Below, one piece after another: positions 25,316-32,933 of a DNA stretch of 64,000 bases (the stretch's first letter is position 1; each line of letters opens with the position of its first letter). The notes under the pieces are model-generated. The model ran no database searches. It was not told where the DNA came from and was given only the letters and a program-made list of their open reading frames with translations. This stretch comes from DASUPK01 sp963695805 (GTDB lineage: Bacteria; Actinomycetota; Thermoleophilia; Solirubrobacterales; 70-9). The stretch is taken from contig CAVOHV010000015.1 of assembly GCA_963695805.1 (NCBI GenBank), positions 310,001 to 374,000 on the forward strand, written 5' to 3'. The translations under genes were made by a program, and so were the position numbers.

Positions 25316-26107
25316 ATGCCCACCCTCGAGGCTCGCGGCATCGAGATCGTGTGGAGCGAGCGAGGAGAGGGCCCGCCAATCCTGCTCGTCCACGAGACCG
25401 CCGCCAACGGCGCGGTCTGGGACGCCGTCGGCGAGGCGCTCGCTCCGCGGGCCCGCGCGATCAGCTATGACCGGCGCGGCTGGGGAGCCTCCACCGTGCC
25501 CGAGGGCTACCGGCGGACCACGGTGGAGGAGCAGAGTGAGGACGCCGCGGTCCTGCTCGAGTCCGCGAAGGCGGCGCCGGCGGTCGTCGTCGGTGCCGGC
25601 ATCGGAGCGATCGTGGCGCTCGATCTCCTGCTCCGCCGCCCCGACCTCGTCGCGGGGACGCTGCTGGTCGAGCCACCCGTCCTGCAGCTCCTCCCGATGG
25701 CCACCGAGGCGCTCTCCGGCGACCGGGGGCGCCTGGAGGTGGCTGCCGGCGCGGGCGAGGACGTGATCGACCTCTACCTGTCGGGTGGCCTGCAGGCGCT
25801 CGGAGGGGGCGTCAGCCGGCTCCCGGCTGAGCTCATCGCGGCCGCCCGCGAGCGGCCAGCGAGCGTGGTCGCCGAGATGGGGATCGCCACCGGGTGGAGG
25901 GTGCCGCTGCCGAGCCTCGGCTCCGCCGAGCGCCCAAGCACGATCGTCACCGCTCTCTCTACGCCGCCGCTCCTTCGGGACGCTTCCGCCGCGCTCGCCT
26001 CTCGACTCGCCCGCAGCTCCGCCAGGGAGCTGGACTCGGGTCAGGCTGCGCCGCACGTCGGCGCGCCGGACGACGTGGCCGCGCTGGCGCTCGAGCTCAC
26101 TCCGTAG
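25316..26107 (+). CDS. Alpha/beta hydrolase-fold protein lacking the nucleophile
   Basis: A 263-residue alpha/beta-hydrolase fold: PPILLVHETAANGAVWDAV resembles the oxyanion region, ISYDRRGWGAS the second strand-turn, and VVVGAGIGAIVALDLLLRRP the nucleophile elbow. In the elbow GxSxG reads GAGIG, so Ser is replaced by Gly and ordinary esterase chemistry is not expected. The C-terminus has HVGAPDDVAALAL, where a catalytic His could sit. It may be a non-catalytic or altered-mechanism member. It overlaps the convergent zinc-ribbon gene by 11 bp. Confidence 0.7.
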   Translation: MPTLEARGIEIVWSERGEGPPILLVHETAANGAVWDAVGEALAPRARAISYDRRGWGASTVPEGYRRTTVEEQSEDAAVLLESAKAAPAVVVGAGIGAIVALDLLLRRPDLVAGTLLVEPPVLQLLPMATEALSGDRGRLEVAAGAGEDVIDLYLSGGLQALGGGVSRLPAELIAAARERPASVVAEMGIATGWRVPLPSLGSAERPSTIVTALSTPPLLRDASAALASRLARSSARELDSGQAAPHVGAPDDVAALALELTP

Positions 26108-26777
26108 CCGGGAGCGGCTCCGCCTCGATCTCGATCACGCCCCCGCGGCGGGCCAGCACCGCGCCGCTCTCCAGCAGGACCGCGATGATCGCCGTCGGGA
26201 TCGCCGCCAGCACGGTCACCACGGCATCGGTCCAGAACGCGGCTCGCCCACGCCCGGTGCCTGGGCGAAGGCGCCCAGAGGCGGCCTCGGAGGCGAAATC
26301 GCGGTGGAAGGTGAGCAGGTTGAGCAGCGTCTGCCACATCGACGCCATTCCGGGGCCGGCGAGGTGGCGCACGCGGCGGAGCTCGAGCCCGCGGCGGGCG
26401 AGCAGCAGGGATGCGGCCCTGCGAGTCGGCTCGATGCCATGACCGCCCGGTCGGAGGGCCGCCCAGTTCTCGGCCCCCAGCCAGGCCTGCAGGCTGGCCG
26501 CGTTTGCGGCCCGGAAGGCGACCCGGCCATTCCGCCGCTCGGCCTTGGCGAGCAGCCTCTCGGCTGCGGCGTCCGGGGTGGGGACCGCTCCGCGCGTGAG
26601 GACCAGACCGCAGTTCTCGCAACGGTCGATCACCTGGTCCTCGCGTGTGCCGTAGCCCTGGGTCTCGATCCAGACGAAGAGGGGCTCGCCGCAGGCGGGG
26701 CAGCGCGGCGTCGCCGGGCTAGCCGCGTCCTCGAGGCTGACGGCGCGCCGCCGCCGTGCTCCCAGTCCGATCGGCAT
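26097..26777 (-). CDS. Zinc-ribbon protein with C-terminal membrane segment
   Basis: A 226-residue protein. An N-terminal zinc ribbon has two Cys pairs, CPACG (about residue 25) and CENCG (about 53). The middle (RNGRVAFRAANAASLQAWLG, RRAASLLLARRGLELRRVRH) looks like the tail of a class I methyltransferase-like protein, but no SAM motif is present. A hydrophobic segment near the C-terminus (VVTVLAAIPTAIIAVLLESG) is probably a membrane helix. It lies 5 bp after the saccharopine-dehydrogenase-like gene and is probably in its operon. I do not recognise its function. Confidence 0.55.
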   Translation of the reverse strand: MPIGLGARRRRAVSLEDAASPATPRCPACGEPLFVWIETQGYGTREDQVIDRCENCGLVLTRGAVPTPDAAAERLLAKAERRNGRVAFRAANAASLQAWLGAENWAALRPGGHGIEPTRRAASLLLARRGLELRRVRHLAGPGMASMWQTLLNLLTFHRDFASEAASGRLRPGTGRGRAAFWTDAVVTVLAAIPTAIIAVLLESGAVLARRGGVIEIEAEPLPATE

Positions 26778-26782
26778 CGGGC

Positions 26783-27922
26783 TCAGGCCTCGACCCGAAG
26801 CGGCGATTCGACGCCCTCGACGTTCCAGCGCACCTCGAAGCGGTCGAGGCCGCCGAGGAAGTCCTTAGGATCGAAGGCCTGGGAGGGCGCCAGTGCGCCG
26901 CGTCCTTCAAAGCCGCGTCCCGCCGCAATGATCGCTCCGTCTGCGATCGCCGCGGCGGTGAGCCCATAGACGTCCTTGCCGCTGATCACTCCCCTCCGCT
27001 CGACCTCGCCACACTTGGCCTCGCAGACGATCATCCAGCCCATCCCCTCGCGCTGCCCCGCCGTGGGCCCCTCGGGAAGACGAGAGACCACAGCGCGAGC
27101 CAGGCGCTTCAGGGGCGTCCTCATGGCCAGGCCGGCCGGCCGCACCATGGCAGCGGTGAGTGGGGCGAGCCGCTCGCTTCCGAACGCCGAGGCGTTCAGG
27201 GTCGTCCGGACGTTTCGGGTGTGGATGTGGCGGGGCACGGTGATCTGTTCTCCAGACGGGTACCGGATCATGCGCCGGCGACCCACCGGCGCCGGGAACT
27301 CGAAGGTGCCTGCCTGCGCCTGGCCGCCCGCCCCCACCCAGGTCCCCTCTCGCCATTCCACGCCGCGCTCGCTGATGATCTCGAGCGTGGTCCGGGCGGT
27401 CCCCTGGCTCGGGGTGAATCCCCGCCAGCAGTAGTTGATCGAGAGCTCGTCGAGCTCACCCAGGCTGTCGGCCGTGAGCGAGGCGATCATGTCCCCGGGT
27501 ACGAAGTCGAAGCCCATCGCGGGGATCACCGCAACCTTTGCCTCGGAGGCGCCGGGGCCGTATCGCTCGAAGGCCAGCTTCATGTAGGGCTGCTCGCCGG
27601 TCGTGTCGAGGTAATGAGTTCGGGTCTCGACCGCGGCGGCCAGGACCGGCTCGCCGTAACGGACGAAGGGCCCCGCGCAGTCGGCGACGACCGCGCAATC
27701 GGCGAGCAGCGCGCGTAGCGAGGCCGGGTCGTCGAGGGTCGCTTCCTTGACGGCGACCTCACCCTCGAGCTCCGACGCGAGCGCATCGAGTTTGCGGCGG
27801 TTGCGCCCGGAGAGCACTAGGTCGGCCCCGGCGTTCGCGAGCTCGGCAATCACGAGACGGCCGGTGTACCCGGTGGCTCCGTAGACGGCGATCGGCCCCT
27901 GCTGACCGGAGTTAAGCGGCAT
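26783..27922 (-). CDS. Saccharopine dehydrogenase-like NAD(P)-binding protein (trans-acting enoyl reductase-like)
   Basis: A protein of 379 residues from the ATG at 27922. The Rossmann motif is AVYGATGYTGRLVIAEL (residues 12-28), followed by SGRNRRKL and CAGPFVRYGEPVLAAAVE, then HYLDTTGEQPYM, the pattern of the saccharopine dehydrogenase/mycobacterial trans-acting enoyl reductase family. Members with this layout reduce lipid or polyketide intermediates, or have unknown roles. The ATG is preceded by TATCTT and 7 nt, so the mRNA is probably leaderless. It is divergent from the Thr-rich membrane protein across only 25 bp. Confidence 0.78.
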   Translation of the reverse strand: MPLNSGQQGPIAVYGATGYTGRLVIAELANAGADLVLSGRNRRKLDALASELEGEVAVKEATLDDPASLRALLADCAVVADCAGPFVRYGEPVLAAAVETRTHYLDTTGEQPYMKLAFERYGPGASEAKVAVIPAMGFDFVPGDMIASLTADSLGELDELSINYCWRGFTPSQGTARTTLEIISERGVEWREGTWVGAGGQAQAGTFEFPAPVGRRRMIRYPSGEQITVPRHIHTRNVRTTLNASAFGSERLAPLTAAMVRPAGLAMRTPLKRLARAVVSRLPEGPTAGQREGMGWMIVCEAKCGEVERRGVISGKDVYGLTAAAIADGAIIAAGRGFEGRGALAPSQAFDPKDFLGGLDRFEVRWNVEGVESPLRVEA

Positions 27923-27929
27923 CGCGGCC

Positions 27930-27939
27930 AAGATACAGT
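27930..27939. promoter_or_regulatory. Overlapping divergent -10 boxes
   Basis: In AAGATACAGT the minus strand reads TATCTT (27935-27930), 7 nt before the ATG at 27922, and the plus strand reads TACAGT (27934-27939), 8 nt before the TTG at 27948. The two boxes share the TA step at 27934-27935. Transcription in the two directions should be mutually exclusive at any moment. Confidence 0.5.
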
Positions 27940-27947
27940 CCCGCTGG

Positions 27948-29012
27948 TTGGAGGCCTCGACCCCCCAGAGCTCGCTGCCAAGCAAAGATGAGCTGCTCGC
28001 CTTCCAGGCTCGCTGGATGCGCCCGGCAGGGATCTGCGCGATCCTCGGCGCCCTGATCATCGCCGTCTCGCTGCCGCTGCAGCCCTCCACCGGGGGCGAC
28101 AGCGACGCCGAGCGGCTCACCACGTTCCACGACCAGTCCACCGAGCTGATCGTCGGCCAGGGAATCCTGATCGGGCTCGGCATCCTGCTCTTCATCCCGT
28201 TGCTCTACGTGCTGATCCGCTCGGTCGTGGGCCGGACGGAGCGCGTGCGGCGTCGGATGGTTGCGCTGGCTTTCGTCGGACCCGTGCTGTTCTCGCTCTC
28301 GGGCCTGCTCGTGGCGATCGGCCTGAGTGACGTCGCTGACAAGTTCGTCGAGCAGGCTCCGGCCAAGGAAAGGCAGGCGCGCGCGCAGGCGGTCGCCGCT
28401 CCCAAGGCGACGACGACGCAGCCGAGCAAGGCCTCAGGCACGACCACCGCTGAGTCGACGACCACGACGCCGCAGTCGACGACCACCACGCCTAGGACGC
28501 CCGAGCAGGCCGCGAGCAAGGCGCGCGATGACCTCGCCAGCGACCTGCTCGACAACTCCAGCCTGCTCCAGGCTGGATCGTTGATCCGCTTCATCGGCCT
28601 GTTCTCCCTGGTCTTCGCCCTGTTCTACATCCCCCTCTGGTGCATGCGAACGGGCTTGCTCACACGGTTCTGGGCGATTCTCGGGCAGGCCCTCGGCGTG
28701 TCCCTGTTCCTGGTTCCGGTCGGGATCTTCGGCCTGGTGCTCTGGTTCGCGGCCGTGGGACTGATGCTGGCTCGCTGGTGGCCGGCCCCCTTACCGCCGG
28801 CCTGGGACGCGGGCGAGGCGATCCCCTGGCCGGGTCGCGACGCCATCGGCCCGACCCCGGAAGAACGCGGCGAAGCGGGCACGGTCGAGGGCACCGGCCG
28901 GGAGGTCTCGCAGCAGCCGTTGCCCGAGAACGGACAGCCGGATCAGCCGCCCGAGCCGCCCTACGGCGAGACTCAGGGGCAGCGCCGCAAGAAGCGCAAG
29001 CGCCGGGGCTAG
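27948..29012 (+). CDS. Multi-pass membrane protein with Thr-rich loop
   Basis: A 354-residue protein with about five membrane helices: AGICAILGALIIAVSLPL, a second around GQGILIGLGILLFIPLLYV, a third at MVALAFVGPVLFSLSGLLV, and two more after residue 205. Between helices 3 and 4 is a low-complexity loop rich in Ala, Lys and Thr (TTTAESTTTTPQSTTTT), probably extracytoplasmic. The C-terminus is long, acidic-polar and ends in a strongly basic run (RRKKRKRRG), likely cytosolic. I do not recognise a family. TTG 27948 is supported by the TACAGT box 8 nt upstream. The stop overlaps the convergent VOC gene by 4 bp. Confidence 0.65.
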   Translation: MEASTPQSSLPSKDELLAFQARWMRPAGICAILGALIIAVSLPLQPSTGGDSDAERLTTFHDQSTELIVGQGILIGLGILLFIPLLYVLIRSVVGRTERVRRRMVALAFVGPVLFSLSGLLVAIGLSDVADKFVEQAPAKERQARAQAVAAPKATTTQPSKASGTTTAESTTTTPQSTTTTPRTPEQAASKARDDLASDLLDNSSLLQAGSLIRFIGLFSLVFALFYIPLWCMRTGLLTRFWAILGQALGVSLFLVPVGIFGLVLWFAAVGLMLARWWPAPLPPAWDAGEAIPWPGRDAIGPTPEERGEAGTVEGTGREVSQQPLPENGQPDQPPEPPYGETQGQRRKKRKRRG

Positions 29013-29368
29013 AACTTGGGCGGCGGAGGCGCCGCCATCAGCTCGACCCGGTGGCCGCCGGGGGCGATGGCGAAGGCGCGATCGGCGCCCCATAGCTGGC
29101 GGGTGTCCTCGACCTGGAAGCCGGCGTCCCGCAGGCGCTGCTTGGCCTTGGCGTGGTCGGCGACGACGACCGCGGCGTGCCCGAGCGCCGGCGCGGTGTG
29201 GCCCTCTGTGAGGATCAGGTGGATCTGAGTGCCGTCGTGCTCTAGCCAGCGGACGGAGTTGCCGAGCACGTCGGCCGCGGGGACCTCCTCGAAGCCGAGC
29301 AGGCTCCAGAACTCGATCGAGCGATCGGCCTCATCCGGCGGGATCTCCAGCGAGACGTGATGGAGCAC
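29009..29368 (-). CDS. VOC-family (glyoxalase/bleomycin-resistance fold) protein
   Basis: A 119-residue protein with one vicinal oxygen chelate domain: MLHHVSLEIPPDEADRSIEF at the N-terminus, FWSLLGFEEVPAADVLG, WLEHDGTQIHLIL and the C-terminal AFAIAPGGHRVELMAAP. Likely metal ligands are His4, His50 and Glu near residue 109. The reaction is unknown; the fold covers glyoxalases, dioxygenases and resistance proteins. GTG start. Confidence 0.75.
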   Translation of the reverse strand: MLHHVSLEIPPDEADRSIEFWSLLGFEEVPAADVLGNSVRWLEHDGTQIHLILTEGHTAPALGHAAVVVADHAKAKQRLRDAGFQVEDTRQLWGADRAFAIAPGGHRVELMAAPPPPKF

Positions 29369-29394
29369 GGCGCCAGCATCTCAGACCGCGGGAG

Positions 29395-30204
29395 CTAGAA
29401 GATCGAGAGCCAGCGTCGGCGGGATCGCTCCCGATCCGCCTGCCGCGCGATCAGGCCGAGGGCCAGCAGCCCGAAGCCGACGAGGGCGAGCCCGCCGACC
29501 GCCATGCCGGTCATCGGGAGCGTGTTGGCGCTGCCTGCCGCATCCGGGGAGGCGACCGCGGATGACTCGGAGTTCGCCGAGCCGCTCGAGCCCGACGAGG
29601 AAGCGCCGCCCCCGCCCCCTCCGCCGCCGCTGCTCGAGCTCAGCACTCGGATCGTCGCCTGCATAACCGGGTGGATCGTGCAGATGTAGCTGAACGTCCC
29701 GGCCTGATTGAAGGTGTGGGAGGCGCTCTGCCCGTTGTTCAGATCGGGCGTCTTGAAGCTCCCGTCGTCGGCCGTGGCGTTGTGCGGCGCCTGACCGGTG
29801 TTGTGCCAGGTGACCGTGTCACCGACGGCGATGGACACGGATGTCGGGGAGAAGAAGAGATCGCCCATCGTGACGCTCGCCGAGGCTGACTTGCGGGCGC
29901 CGCCGCCGGAGCCGTCCGCGGGCGACCCTCGGCCAAGTCGCGTGGACGGCTCTCCGGAGCTGCTGGCGGCCTCGCTCGGAATTCCCGGGGCTGGCTCCGG
30001 CGGCGGCGCCTCGGGCGGATTCTGCTTCGGCTGGTTGTTTGGCGGGCCCGCCGGTGGTGGCGGAACCGGTGTGGGCGTTGTCGCCGTTGTCGTCGTCGTG
30101 GCGTCCGTGGTCGTGCCGGCGTCCTGCGCGACTGAGATCGCGGGGATGGCGCAACTCAACGCCAGGACGAGTGTCCCGCTCGCCAGAGCTCTTGCTCCCT
30201 TCAT
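29395..30204 (-). CDS. Secreted cupredoxin with LPXTG-type sorting signal
   Basis: A protein of 269 residues from the ATG at 30204: a signal peptide (MKGARALASGTLVLALSCAI and on to VAQ), a long Thr/Pro/Ser-rich linker, then a plastocyanin-like domain (about residues 108-190) with copper ligands His in APHNATADD, Cys and His in YICTIHPVMQA, and the Met there. A Gly/Ser spacer leads to LPMTG, a hydrophobic helix and a basic tail (RQADRERSRRRW), a cell-wall sorting signal. TTGACC-N16-TACGAT followed by 7 nt precedes this ATG, so it is preferred over ATGs at 30213 and 30225. It is probably a wall-anchored copper electron carrier or copper-binding protein. Confidence 0.8.
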   Translation of the reverse strand: MKGARALASGTLVLALSCAIPAISVAQDAGTTTDATTTTTATTPTPVPPPPAGPPNNQPKQNPPEAPPPEPAPGIPSEAASSSGEPSTRLGRGSPADGSGGGARKSASASVTMGDLFFSPTSVSIAVGDTVTWHNTGQAPHNATADDGSFKTPDLNNGQSASHTFNQAGTFSYICTIHPVMQATIRVLSSSSGGGGGGGGASSSGSSGSANSESSAVASPDAAGSANTLPMTGMAVGGLALVGFGLLALGLIARQADRERSRRRWLSIF

Positions 30205-30210
30205 CCTCCG

Positions 30211-30238
30211 CATCGTACGCAGCATTGACTCATGGTCA
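30211..30238 (-). promoter_or_regulatory. Sigma-70-type promoter of the cupredoxin gene
   Basis: On the minus strand TTGACC, 16 bp, then TACGAT and 7 nt to the ATG at 30204. Both hexamers are near consensus, making this the best complete promoter in the window. It implies a leaderless transcript. Confidence 0.6.
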
Positions 30239-30267
30239 ACTACGAAGTGTCGAGGTTCTTGGATTGC

Positions 30268-31908
30268 TCAGCCCAGGGCGCTGACGCCCGGCGGGGCGTC
30301 GGAGGGGGCCGGCTCCGCCTCGGCGGCGACCCTCTTCCGGTGGGTGCGGATCTCGCTCATGATCCGCTCGAGCCGTGGCTCGGTCGAGGCGTCGACGTGC
30401 GTCATCGCCGCGGCGATTGCCGGATGGACGGAGGCGATCCGTTCCTGCATCGCCTGGGCGACCGCCCGGTAGGTGGGATGGCCCTCGCGCCCGGAGCGCA
30501 GCTCGATCAGGTGCATCGCCTCGCGGGCGTTCAGGTCCAGCAGGTAGCGGATCCGGTAGCCGAGGCAGAGCGCGTAGGGCGCCGCATCGCCAAGGCCGGC
30601 CTCCGCCAACCGGTCGTGCTCGGTGCGCGAGATCTCCAGTGCCCGCTCGTACTCCGACCCCGCTCCTGCCTCGCGGACCTCGTCGGGGATTCCGGCGCCG
30701 AGGTCGGGGCTGAGGCGCTGCCACTGGCAGGTCAGCATCCGGTGACGCTGCAGGTCGCGAAAGCCGCCGTAGTCAGAGACGATCTCGAAGCGGTAGCGGA
30801 CCGCCTCCCAGCCGCGGCCCGGGCGGTGGCGGCGGTTCGGCCTCTCACCGACGAGGTCGGCGATGATCTCGGCCTGCTCGTCTGGCGGCAGGGTGCGCAC
30901 GCGGTCGAGGATGGCCCGCTCGGAGGTGCCGGCCGACTCGAAGAGCGAGGCCGCGATCAGCTCGTCCTCGGAGCCCTCGACGTCGATCAGCTCGACCGAC
31001 GGCGCCATCTCGTCGCCCACTGAGCGGTCGAGACCCATCCGCGCGACCCAGCGCTCGGCCGCCTCCCGGCGTCCCTCCAGGTAGGAGATCCACTCACCAC
31101 CGCGGTCCGGCCGGTCGACCCGGGCGACGAAGCTCGGCATCACCTTCTTGAGCTCCTCCAGGATCATCGCGGCGAAGTGGCGAGCCTCGGGCAGGGGCGA
31201 AGCCAGCATGCGCAGCAGCATCTGCTCGTAGGCCTGGCCCGAGGCGAAGATGCCGACGTGGCTCAGGGTCGAGGCGGGCAGCAGTCCGCGCAGCAGGTCG
31301 AGCGCCTTGGCCTTGATCGACCGCTGCCAGGCCGCCTCGGGCTCATCGCCTCGCGGCCAGCGCTCGGCGGCCCACTCCTGCACCTGGACGAGGGAGCGCG
31401 CGTAGATCCCGAACAGCTCCTCCATCGCCCGCCCATATTCGGGTCCGAGCTCGTCGTCGCGGTAGAAGCGGTAGCCGCCGCCCGCCGACTCGGGCAGAGG
31501 CCGGTCGTAGGGGATGTAGCGGGTGGACTGCTCGAGATAGGCGGCGAGGCGGCCGCGCTGGAGCACCTTGGTGAGGATGTTCGAGACCCACTCGCAGGCG
31601 ACGTGGGCGCCACCGACCTGGGCGATCGAATCGTCCCCGTATCCCATGAACACCCGCTCGTAGAGGCCCGCGGCGCGCTCGCCCTCCTCGCCCTCGAACG
31701 GCCGACCGCCCTCCGGGACGTCGGCGGCGAACTCCTCCAGGTAGAGGCGGCGGGCTGTCCCGGAGTAGCGCGAGTAGCGGGCGAAGAGCGCTCCCTTGAT
31801 CGTCTCGGGCAGGTTGACCAGCGCGAAGACGGGACGATCGAGGTTGGTGAAATGGGGCGAGAGGAGTCTGCGTTCCTCCTCTGTGAATTCCTCGACGGGG
31901 TAGCGCAC
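30268..31908 (-). CDS. Double-length ThyX-like protein (FAD-dependent thymidylate synthase family)
   Basis: A protein of 546 residues, about twice a normal ThyX (220-250). Half one has ARYSRYSGTARRLYLEEF and RGRLAAYLEQSTRYIPYD, a degenerate form of the RHRxxSxNExSxR motif. Half two has RDLQRHRMLTCQWQRLSP and YLLDLNAREAMHLIELR, matching the second ThyX motif set more closely. It is best read as two fused ThyX domains. ThyX makes dTMP from dUMP with CH2-THF and FAD; whether this form does is unclear because the substrate-binding Ser and Glu are not all kept. TAGGCT with 9 nt precedes the GTG. Canonical thyA or thyX is not in view. Confidence 0.7.
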   Translation of the reverse strand: MRYPVEEFTEEERRLLSPHFTNLDRPVFALVNLPETIKGALFARYSRYSGTARRLYLEEFAADVPEGGRPFEGEEGERAAGLYERVFMGYGDDSIAQVGGAHVACEWVSNILTKVLQRGRLAAYLEQSTRYIPYDRPLPESAGGGYRFYRDDELGPEYGRAMEELFGIYARSLVQVQEWAAERWPRGDEPEAAWQRSIKAKALDLLRGLLPASTLSHVGIFASGQAYEQMLLRMLASPLPEARHFAAMILEELKKVMPSFVARVDRPDRGGEWISYLEGRREAAERWVARMGLDRSVGDEMAPSVELIDVEGSEDELIAASLFESAGTSERAILDRVRTLPPDEQAEIIADLVGERPNRRHRPGRGWEAVRYRFEIVSDYGGFRDLQRHRMLTCQWQRLSPDLGAGIPDEVREAGAGSEYERALEISRTEHDRLAEAGLGDAAPYALCLGYRIRYLLDLNAREAMHLIELRSGREGHPTYRAVAQAMQERIASVHPAIAAAMTHVDASTEPRLERIMSEIRTHRKRVAAEAEPAPSDAPPGVSALG

Positions 31909-31926
31909 GGGCTGGCCAGCCTAGCT

Positions 31927-32857
31927 CTATCCCCAGATCGATTGGGCGATCAGGACGGCCACCACGGCGATCGCGGTGGTCCACGCCACGGCCTGCGCCG
32001 CGAGCTTCGAGTCGAGGCCGTAGACGTGGGCGACCAGGAGCGTGTTGATGCCGCAGGGCATCGCCGCCAGCAGCAGGTAGGGCCCGGGGAGGTCGATGAA
32101 GGGGAGCGAGAGCAGGAGCAGCAGCCCGGGCGCGACCACGAGCCGGAGCAGGATCGCCGCGCCGATCGGTGGATGGAAGGGCGAGCCGATCGAGACCCGC
32201 CGCGCCTCGGTCTCCTCTGCCAGCACCGCCCCAACCGCGAAGAAGCCGATCGGCAGCAGCGCGATCACGAAGCCGCGCGAGATGTCCACCAGGACATCGG
32301 GCGCCAGGGAGTTGGGGACGAGCAGCCCGGCGACCGCGGCGTAGAGCGAGCGGATTCCGCGTGAAGTAGGCGATCAGCCGCTCGCGGAATCCCTCTCCGA
32401 CCTTGGTCCCGAAGGCCGCACCGGTGCCGAAACCGAGCAGGAGCAGCGCCGGTGACGAGACGACGACGTCGTAGACGACGGCCTCGCCGAGCGCGTCGAA
32501 TCCGAGCAGCGAGGCGACGAGCGGATAGCCGAGGTAGCCCGAGTTCGCGATCAGCGTCGCCGTGATCAACGATCCGGCCGCGGGGCGCTCCAGCCGCAGC
32601 AGCCGGGTGCCGACGAGCCAGGCGATACCGGACGCGGACAGGAGGGCCACCCACCCGATCACCAGGCCTCCGGCCTCGTCGGTGTTGATGTGGGTGCGGG
32701 CGAGGTTGAAGAAGACGACGAACGGGATCAGCGTGTAGAGCGAGATCACCAGAGCCCGTCGCGCCCAGCCAACCGCGACGGCCGGCCAGCGGCGCTCGGC
32801 GGCCACCCCCGCGCTGCCGGAGACCGCGATGGCGACGATGGTCAGCAGGACGCCCAA
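31927..32857 (-). CDS. AEC-family (auxin efflux carrier-like) transporter, frameshifted
   Basis: The N-terminal frame from TTG 32857 has five hydrophobic helices (SLYTLIPFVVFFNLARTHIN, ATLIANSGYLGYPLVASLLG), typical of AEC permeases with the conserved N-x-GYxGxP. Near 32346-32351 the frame breaks. The next frame continues YAAVAGLLVPNSLAP, then FVIALLPIGFFAVGAVL and AAMPCGINTLLVAHVYGLD, completing ten helices and ending at 31927. A one-base insertion or two-base deletion would explain it. AEC carriers export organic acids or hormones-like compounds; the substrate is unknown. The gene is either recently inactivated or intact with a read error. Confidence 0.7.
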
Positions 32858-32933
32858 GCGCCGCCATCCTCGCGGAAGCGGACTGCCCAGGCCTTGGCGG
32901 CTTTCTGAACAGCAGCTCCTGAGCTGACGGCAG

